Shown here in pieces: positions 55,801 through 64,000 of a stretch of DNA of 64,000 bases. Origin of the DNA: Isoetes taiwanensis. Its lineage: Eukaryota > Streptophyta > Lycopodiopsida > Isoetales > Isoetaceae. The stretch is taken from assembly GCA_021234155.1 (NCBI GenBank), contig JAJEKV010000015.1:5031194-5095193 (forward strand), written 5' to 3'. A model generated the notes under the pieces. That model did not search any database. It was not told where the DNA came from and worked only from the letters and a program-made list of their open reading frames with translations. Position 1 is the stretch's first letter. Each line of letters begins with the position of its first letter. The position numbers were made by a program, and so were the translations under genes.

Positions 55801-56473
55801 TCGATTTTTAATTTTTCTTATGTTTTGATGCCGTAATCATTTTTTTGTTTCGTCTGCGGGTATTTTAGGGCTTTGGAGACTATTTTGGGAGTGATTTTGT
55901 GAAGCATTCTTCATCCGAGGGAGTCTCGAGTCGCCTGGAGGCTTCATCTCATCAATCTTGAACAAAGATTTTTGCCGCATTCATCCGCCTCTGCCTTTCT
56001 TTTGCTGGATTTCTTCGTCTGAGTGGTCCGAGTCGCCGGAGGCTTCATCCGTTAATCTTGAACAGTTTTTTTTTTGCATGCATCCGCCACTGATCTTCTT
56101 TTCTTTGATTTCTCATCTACAAATACTGAGTCTTGCAAATTAAGTAATGCAAAGATTTGTTTTGTTTCTTTTTTCTATCTTTAATGTTTTATTTACTAAC
56201 CATAACCTTTTTGACAGGGTTTCAGTCTGTTCTGTCGCTCTAGAGTTCGATTATAGTCTTCCCAAGAATCTGTGACATAATTTTCAAGGTAAGCATCCTA
56301 TTTTTTACACAAATCTTTATTGAAGTTTTACACCAAGGTCTTTGACATATATATCTTGGCTTTTCTGTGTTGCAGGGTATTGAAGATCCTGCATGCAGGT
56401 GTAGCAGCACTCTAAGATATTGAATATGGTTTGGAATTTCAGGAATTTGATTCTTGTTTTTCTACTACTCAGT

Positions 56474-58575
56474 ATGGCAGAACCGTCTTTTAATTTGTGT
56501 GGTGGAGACTTAGAGGGCAATGAGGATTCTGGTATAGAAGTTCCTAGCAGTCCCATGGATGTTGAAGAACGTCAGGAAATTCTGGATGAACTTGGTGATG
56601 GATTAGATGCCGAAGATGAGGAAGCTCCAAAGGATGATTGGATTCCTCTGGATGAAGATCTCCTGCGGTGCATGCTTTGGCGGTGGTCGGAGCCAAAGAG
56701 TGCTAACAAGTGGGCAAGAGGTATATTTGACGAGTGGAGAAAAGCGTTTAATTTTGATGTTGGTGTGCCAGTTGAAAAACTTCCCTTGAGGAGGCTGAAC
56801 GAGCTTTTAACACGTTTTATGCTTCAGGTAATTTGCTGTACCTTATTATTACATTGACATTACTAGTTTATTAATTTCTAAATTTTTTAGAAATTTAGAT
56901 TCTAACATAATATTGTTTTTGTAGGCCAAGAAAAAAAAGAATGGGAAATTATATCCACCTGCATCGTAAGTGTCTCCTTTTTTTTTTTTTCATTTTTCTG
57001 TAGCATATTTTAATGTTCTATATTTTGTTAGGTTAAGTTGCTTGTTTCGAGGTATAGGTAGGATAGTCGAGGAGAGGGAGAGAGTTCAAAGCGTAAAACA
57101 GGGATACGTGAGTATCCATTTGATATACAAGAGGATCCTATCTTTTGTCAGAGCCGTGAGGCTTTCATCTGTGCTATAAGGAAGACACGACAGGAAGGGA
57201 ATTATGATCGACCAAGGAATAAAGCTCCTGCCATAACCTTTTCTGAAGAACGAGATATTTTGGCAGATATTGACCATCAAATCAACGATTCGAACCGGTT
57301 GTATAAAGCGGTTGGCGATTACATCTTGACAAAGGTTTGGTATCGGGGGTAAAGAGTTAAAGGTCATGTTAGATGTTGATATCACATTAGGTTTTGATAA
57401 TGGTGGCGAGATAATAAAATATGGGGAGAATCAAGAAAACCACCAGCCAACTATCACAAAATTTGATGAGAGACATTTCAGGAAGCCGATTTGGACACAT
57501 GAACTTGATTTTATTGTGACATACAAGCAGTACGTCCATACGTCATTTACCTGCAAAGGAGCAGGATTCGAAGCCAAGGGCGCTGTTTCTTCAACCGATT
57601 ATGAAACCTAGAGAAAATGTAAGTGTTAACTTAGAACTTATGTCTTTGATTTTTTTTCTCTAATATTTTGTTAATTGTTTACAGGTTTGGTATGTTGTTA
57701 CGCCTGGGCCATGGAACAATCTCTCCAAGTGGCTTGAAAGTTATGGGCAAATAGCCATTGGGCCCGAGACGCAAATTTGTAATAAGAGCTGTCCGCCAGT
57801 ATCATTAGTGTCTGTCTTTCACCGCAAATGTGCCAAAGGTTTGGTATGACTATTACAGTGGCACAAAAAATCTAGATTCATATGAGAAGTAAGTGTTTTA
57901 ATATGTTTAATTATAGTTTTTATTTATTTAACATATCTGATTGCTGGGTTTTGCTGGCAGATACGATCGTACACTTGATTTGAAGATTGATGCATGCATG
58001 GATTTGGTTTCGAATCCAATTAATCAAGATGGCAGCACACGTTCGTTTGCAAATGTTCTTTCTGGTATTTTCTCTCACTTCATATTTCTGTATTTTTTTT
58101 GTATATTCTGTTTCTAATATATTATGCTTTATAATTTCCAGATGAAATTTGCAAAAGCACACTTACCAATGCTTCTAGGGCTCCACTTGTTGATTTGTCC
58201 AATAACATTGCTGCAAAAGAATCAACTTCAAGACTATTACGCAGTACAGATTTCGTGGTGCAGCAAGAAAATATTCCAGATAGTCGGGGAGTTAATGCGA
58301 AGCAGGTTGCTGGTCAGGTTGCTTGTCAGGTTGCTGGTCAGATTGGTGATCAGGTTGCTGGTCAGATTGGTGATCAGATTGCTGGTCAGGTTGGTCAGGT
58401 TCCTGGTGAGGCTGCTGGTCAGGTTGTTCGGCACAACGATGGAAAGGGTCAGATTGGGATTGCTGGAGATTCTGCTTTAACATGCAACTCACTGGTATGC
58501 TTCTTCGTGGATCCGCTGGACGGCGAGTACGGCGATGAGTTTTATAAAAGAATTGAGTATTGCTTGTCCCGATAG
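56474..58575 (+). pseudogene. DUF3504 / Crypton-like recombinase-domain gene, lesioned
   Basis: Exons by eye: (to) 56827, 56925-56965, 57032-57618, 57685-57888, 57961-58064 and 58142-58575, each with GT/AG borders. ATG at 56474 follows an acceptor-like CTACTCAG; ATG at 56426 is in frame. The N-terminus is acidic. The second part matches the DUF3504 (ZMYM2/QRICH1-type) pattern: NKWARGIFDEWRKAFNFD, PVEKLPLRRLNELLTRFML, AKKKKNGKLYPPAS, SREAFICAIRKTRQEGNYDR, APAITFSEERDILADI, then GGKELKVMLDVDITLGFDNG and HFRKPIWTHELD. These domains descend from Crypton tyrosine recombinases. Later come WYVVTPGPWNNLSKWLESYG, NKSCPPVSLVSVF (where a Gly-Arg-containing motif is expected) and KNLDSYEKYDRTLDLKID. Frame changes are needed near 57105, 57348 and 57850, and TAG lies at about 57609. 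The last exon is open and encodes a Gly-Gln-Val repeat. It is probably a pseudogene of a domesticated or Crypton gene. Confidence 0.55.
58300..58430 (+). repeat. 12-bp coding minisatellite (GQVA repeat)
   Basis: Units of GGTTGCTGGTCA and variants (GATTGGTGATCA) repeat about ten times in frame. They encode GQVAGQVACQVAGQIGDQVA and continue into GQVGQVPGEAAGQVV. Being multiples of 12 bases, unit changes keep the frame. Confidence 0.85.
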
Positions 58576-59035
58576 TGCACGAAGCTCTAGGAAAGTATCA
58601 TGCGCCGCTTATGAATAATTCAGGAATTTTATTGCGGTGCACTTTTAATTTTGGCATCGATGCAAATCGGTTGTTCAATGTAATGTCCGGCAGCTATGAA
58701 AAAACATTGAAAGGTCATTGAAATTTCAACTCCCCCGAATCTAAAAATTCGGTGTTTAAACTTTTATAAACTTTGGAACTTTGGAATTCGATCTTTTTTT
58801 TGTATTCGGAATTATGGGAATTCCGAAGTTTTCATGTAATTTGTATTCGAAAGAATTGTATGTGAAAATCTGAGTTGAATATCCGTGGAAAATCTCTCTC
58901 GTGAAAATCTGAGTTGAAAATTATGAGTTGAAAAAATCAGGAAAAAAAAATGCCCAAATAGATCTTGGTGGAGGTGAAATTCCACCTTAAAATAGATACA
59001 GAAAAATACAAAGAATCCTGTGCAAGTGGTGATTA
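58576..59035. other. 3' side of recombinase-like gene
   Basis: AT-rich sequence with no further coding support. TTTGGAACTTTGGAATTCG-like short repeats and GTGAAAATCTGAGTTGAA (two copies, about 58861 and 58901) are visible. Confidence 0.4.
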
Positions 59036-59120
59036 ATACGATATGATATGATATGATATGATATTATGATATGATATATGGTATGATATGATATGATATG
59101 ATATGATATGATATGATATG
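59036..59120. repeat. (GATAT)n microsatellite
   Basis: GATAT pentanucleotide run with a few interruptions. The serine/isoleucine/histidine-rich minus frame across it is an artefact. Confidence 0.9.
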
Positions 59121-60689
59121 TGGAATGGTGTAAAAAGTGTTCTTGAAATGCAAATGGGAATATCTTTTTAATGGTGTGAAAGATGGTCGTTGGGTTTGTA
59201 TGGTTGTGAATTTGTGAACTATGAGACTTGAACTCGTGTTGTTGCCTCATGTTTTTGTGCCTAGGATAGGATAGATGAGGGTTGAGGACATGGGTTTTCC
59301 TCAAATAGGCTATTGCAAATGATGATTTAGACACCTTTCACCTATGAACACTTGGTTCACTATCCATATTTAGCCAAGCATTCTAGCCCCTCAAAATTTA
59401 GCTTCAAAGTAACATTTCCTGCTGATCAAAGGAACAACGACTCAAGCATATGTGCCAAAAGAAGCAAATTTAATTCATTTTTGCTAGTAGTGGCATGGTA
59501 TATCGTGATCGTAAGTAGGTATGGTGTAAAACCATATTATAAAAGGGGAAAAATGTATATAAGCACCTAAATAGCGCCTTGAGGGTGTAATTTGAGCAAG
59601 ATGATCCACTATTGTGACGCATGGACCCGTAAAAACTAGATCTAAGGAATCTATGCAACCAGTAAAAGTTGGACCTAGAAGCAACGATCAAAAAATTGGA
59701 GATTATCCTAGCTACCGGATTAGCCTCCTAGCTAAGTTGATGATTTTCAATTATCTATCGCAATCGCCAGACGCAGTGGTCCTCAAATTATTCTAAGACT
59801 CGCAGATAAAAGATAATGGGATTAAAAATTATTCCTTCAATTTAGAAAATCAATCTAAGACCAAGAAAATAATAGCTACCAAGGTATAAAATCAAGGCCA
59901 TGTTAAATGCTTCAGGGCAAAAGGTAGTCCCGATGAAGATTCGAAGGAAGTCGAGATGAATCGATTGATGGGCTTTAATCAATTGGGAAGGAATCGTGGA
60001 AAGATTTCTCAATATGAGTGGTTCATCCGCTTGAAAGCAGAACTAAAAGAAAAGACAGAACAAAAATGCCCCTGCCATGTACTTATGAGATAACCGCAGT
60101 GTAAAACGACCCATTCAGAGACGCTAGCGATGAAGCGAATGTCTCGCATTACAACAATCGCAGCTATCTTGGGTTGAATTATGTAAATGAGAGCTAGATT
60201 TGAAGATGCATGACAAAAGTCAGCAGCAAGCTAACTTTAAACAGCCTCGTATGATGAATCAATTGAAAACTTAATAGTTTTAAAGTAGCTGTGGTCGACT
60301 TATGCCTCACAACATCGCCTACGGGCGAGGAAAAGATCTCGGCACCTATGATTTAAGGCTTTCAGCATAATTTGCCTTGAAAGGAAGCAAAGATTCAAAT
60401 CTCGAGGTTCACCAAATTTAGACACACAATGTTAGAAACTAATCGTGTTCACCTAGAATTGCTAAGCGTCACATAAAGAGATAGGAATAAAAAGAATCAA
60501 TTTTCCTATAATGTTTATATATATTTGATAAGGTAGATATCTTAACCTTAAGAAATGAAGCACGAAATATAATGATGATATATTGCTATTCACTAATATG
60601 TGAACCAAAAGTACATGGTTATACATTTGTAATGACGCTTCCCACAAATGAGGGGTACAACAATAATAGGTTCACCATTTCTTTGGCGG
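59121..60689. other. 1.6-kb region, no gene seen
   Basis: No recognisable domain. The right part may belong to the 5' region (ORF1 or leader) of the LINE that follows, but nothing in it can be identified. Confidence 0.35.
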
Positions 60690-63600
60690 TATACACAAGA
60701 CCGAGGGTCCCGTCCGAATGTGCATGGAATCAACAAGGCTAAGGTACAAGCTACAAATGCATTTGTGGAATAGAGCCGATCTAATTTTTTGTGAAACCTG
60801 CAGCACCAACTGAATGGTCTACCACATCTACAAGGGTACAAAATCTGACCGAAAGGAATTTTTGGACACTGCATGGTGAAAGGATACGGAGGAATTGGCA
60901 TATATGTGCGATCTCATCTCACACTTAATGTAACGAGAATTGAAGCACGCCAACCAAAGCAACATATGTGGATTAAAATAAAGGAAGCTACAAAATGGCT
61001 TTTGTTGAGTCCGCTATTATGCTCCATTAAACATGCCTTTATATGATCATATTGTTTAGAGATCGGCCTTTACATGAACTAAGCATGCAAGGACCTGAAT
61101 GTGACGATGAGAGATATTCATTGTTGAGATTCCAATGCACGAACGGAGGGCAGCAAACAATCTCTACCTCGGATGGAGATCAATTGCTATAAGAACTAAA
61201 GGATCCGCATACGAGAGACAAATCGCAAGACAAGACTGGAAACAATATGGGTAATTTTTGTTTGAACTTGGTAGTTGTTAGGATCTTTAAAATCAAGGGA
61301 TAATCCCACGTTCCCAAAGATCAAGTGGTGGTTCGACATGCTTCTCCGAATGGAGAAAGTACAGATTATCCGGCTATTTCCGATAAATCAGATTTGATCT
61401 CAAACTTTCGTGTGTTGGACAAGCTCGTGAGAGTGATCATCACCTTGTGGTTTGGAACTCAAGTTTCTCGCATTAATACAGAGCACCACCATAACCTGCC
61501 AGAAAAAATCAAATTGAATCATCGAAACGCAGATGAGTATGCAGAATGCTTGTCAAGTCTTGAAGACTGTTTAAGCAAGATCGGGTATAGAGCAGATGCC
61601 CAAATGCTTTTGTGGAGATATTGCTATTAGCTGCAAGACTTCTCTTGGAGTGACTACAGAGAAGGAAAGGCTCGGTAACTCATGCGGTGGATGACGAAAA
61701 GGGCAGTAAGGGTCATGCTTGGCAGGCAAAGATTGTGTGGAATCAAACCCAGCTGGTATAAGAAGTTGTTTTTGGAAAAGAAAAGAGATTATTACAAGAA
61801 TATGCACTAAACTGGTCTATCAGCTCGAAAGCATAACCCGAATCATTCGTCACATCTTAAAGGAAAGAAAGATAGTGTGTCGCTATATCTCTGATATGTT
61901 ACAGCTGGCCCGAAACTATATTTGCACCTCGATGCAGTGCTCTATGGCTCACACCGTGGAATGATAACTTGTTCACAGAGAGAATGCCTAAAATCAGCTA
62001 AAGAAGACGGCAAATGGGAAAGTATGGGATTTTGCGGTGGGACTGCCAAAATGAGTTATTGAAATGGGGAGGAAAGCTTGGTACCAACTCACCGATCTCT
62101 TTAAATCAGCGGCCAAAGATGGCATGCCCAAAGAATGGAAATATTGCAAAGATAGCACTGCTTATAAACCGTGGATAGATCAAATGTGAGTAATTAATGG
62201 ACAATTGCGATAGGGAGTGTGCTTGCAAACCGCTTGGGGATATTGAGGCCAAGTTAAGTAGCCGTTAGAAAACTATGGATAAACGAGCAATAGGGCAGGT
62301 CGGTTTTAAAAAGGCATAATACCTTAGACCATACTAATGCCAGAGAGCTGATAGAAAGAGCAAAGCCCGAGGAAAACCGCTTTTGGCTTTCATTGATTTT
62401 GCAAAAGCCGCTTTTGACTCGGTCTCACTGAGCGCTTTGGCAGAAAGCTGGCTTGAGAAACTTTAAAGGTTCCAGATCCTTAAAGGTGCAGTTGGCGTCA
62501 CCTCATGAAGAAGCTATTGCAAAGTTGGCATTGATATCCCTGAAGAAATAAAGACTATACTAGTGAAACAACGTCCCATCCCTAATCTTTATTCGGGTAA
62601 GCTGGCGGACGAGCCGGAGCGTTGGTTGAGATAGAGGTGAAGCGGTACACGCTTGCTACGTGAATTCAGCCTTTTGTTGTATGCGCATGATATCGCTTTG
62701 ATTTCTGGAGGATGCAAATGGGTTACAAGATCATCTCGATAATGGCCACTTTCTCGCTACCCAAAGGCATGCCCTGAATTTGTCCCAAAATAAAAGATTA
62801 TGATTATAGGTACGCAGAGACCGAATTCAATTATAAAGCGATTCAAGCCCGGTTGTTGAGACATATAACATTCGGGCTTGGAAGTTTGTTCAAACTACTT
62901 CTTGGAAAGGGATGCATAAAAAGAAAATGGGTGGCAAGCGAGCCATGTATCGATAAGTTGAGAAACTCTAAATGCATCGATTCGTGATTGGCATCCGGAG
63001 ATGCATGTTGTTCAAAACTCGTGCAAACAGCTCTTCTATGGTGTCCAAATATGGGGTCCAGCTATTTATGCAAAGGTAGTGGAGGAAAATTGAATGTGAT
63101 GAAGAGTTTCTTATAGGAGGAGCTTGAAGTTAGGCATCAAATTCCTTTTACCAAATTTCTATTGGTCGAGACGGACCGCTGGCCCCTAGAAGCCGAGGGC
63201 TTATGCTTAGCCTCTTTAATTTCATGGTTAGACCGAAGGTCTCGAAGCCACACGCCACCGTGATCTTGCTGCTGCAGCAGACCGGAACAAAAGGATGCAG
63301 GTACCATGATGTTGTAGAATGGGGCTAGATGGGGGATTTGAGAGGAGTGGATTGGCCCTGATACCGAGAGAAGCATCAGGATCCGTACAAATGAAACATG
63401 TGGACAAAATTCTGTTTCCATCGATCTGTAATTGAGTTTTTACAGAAGGAACAACTAATGTATACAACTCAAAGCTACTTGTCCAGCTTTCAATATCCGT
63501 GGAGTATGCAGAGAGAATTGTAGCATGATACGTAATCGATCTCAATCGTCGGGAGGGAGATGTAGGTGGCGAGATCCAAGGGAAGAGAGGAAATGTACGC

Positions 63601-63870
63601 TAGGTGAGACAGATGCCATGAAGATGAGTATACATCAGATTCTGGAACCGCAGCTGTTATAAAGAAATAAGAGAGAGACATAAGATAGCTTATATCATTA
63701 TTACTTAAGCACCAAATGGAAATCCCACAAAATCTGTAGGCAGCTTATCTCAAAGAGCTCGAATCATATAGAAATTGTTTACTCAAACTTTGAGATATGT
63801 ATTATAAATTCATTCGCTTCATGGCCCTTTGGGTCTCAAGTGTGAATCAATCAATTATTGTTATTATTAT
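60690..63870 (+). mobile_element. LINE copy E, EN plus RT, heavily decayed
   Basis: On plus: endonuclease traces ADLIFCET (about 60774) and YGGIGIYVRSHLTLN (about 60889-60933), QHMWIKIK, DSNART (about 61126), NGESTDYPAI and FRVLDKL (61333-61425). RT traces are IGQVGF (about 62293), TNARELIERAK, AFIDFAKAAFDSV (62388-62426) and the active site LLLYAHDIALIS with His for the first Asp (about 62672-62706). After the RT comes LLYG-IWGPAI-like sequence (about 63015-63065). The likely 3' end is TTTGGGTCTCAAGTGTGAATC followed by a TTA microsatellite (63827-63872), similar to the tails of copy D and the 5.3-kb fragments. Stops and shifts are everywhere. It is a family distinct from or distantly related to A-D. 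Confidence 0.65.
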
Positions 63871-64000
63871 TTGAAGGGATAGTTGACAAATAACTCGCTC
63901 TGTGGCAAGTAGGTCATGATGGTACATACTGCCATATGATCCAACATATCCATTCATGTGTGCATCATAGTCCTGTAGTCTCCCTCAAACTCAAGATTTG
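63871..64000. other. end of window, no feature
   Basis: Short AT-rich flank with no supported feature. Confidence 0.4.

Noticed and set aside
58237-58492. Minus-strand frames rich in NLTSNLT and DQQPDQQ
   Set aside because: Antisense shadows of the 12-bp coding repeat in the plus-strand exon.
59036-59334. Minus frame with SYHIISYHIIS repeats
   Set aside because: Translation of the GATAT microsatellite.

Overview
This window looks like nuclear DNA of a plant. It is AT-rich and gene-poor, its genes have introns, and it is dominated by plant-type mobile elements: an L1-type LINE, a chromodomain Ty3/gypsy element, a hAT relic and many decayed non-LTR elements. Nothing is bacterial. A seed-free land plant (fern-like) would fit the LINE and recombinase families, but that is a guess and not shown by the sequence.

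Layout. 0.8-4.9 kb: a 4.1-kb element with near-perfect terminal inverted repeats, no transposase, and an internal array of about 70-bp hairpins. 5.2-5.6 kb: two LINE 3' ends with different microsatellite tails. 9.1-10.3 kb: a 614-bp tandem duplication. 12.1-12.9 kb: a hAT transposase relic. 14.9-16.1 kb: tandem repeats with tRNA-like box motifs. 17.4-31.1 kb: four broken copies of one LINE family (A, C and D on minus, B on plus), with a charged coiled-coil reading frame and a palindrome-rich upstream region among them. 31.9-33.1 kb: an intact single-exon F-box gene. 34.5-35.3 kb: duplicated exon/intron-like units ending in a frameshifted histone H2B 3' end. 36.1-39.0 kb: the 3' half of a chromovirus with its 3' LTR. 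39.1 kb: a long (AT)n tract. 40.7-47.35 kb: a nearly complete L1-type LINE with target-site duplication and poly(A). 50.8-52.7 kb: a 0.95-kb tandem duplication built on AGATTC-rich repeats. 55.4-58.6 kb: a CpG-rich promoter region followed by a multi-exon gene resembling the DUF3504 (Crypton-derived tyrosine recombinase) family, with several lesions. 60.7-63.9 kb: another decayed LINE.

The most unusual items are: (i) two related, unrecognised domains encoded upstream of ORF1 in the L1 element, the second separated from ORF1 only by one in-frame stop; (ii) the decayed Crypton-like recombinase gene with a Gly-Gln-Val repeat tail; (iii) the hairpin array in the TIR element. The only gene that looks plainly intact and host-encoded is the F-box gene. 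No metabolic or defence gene cluster was seen.
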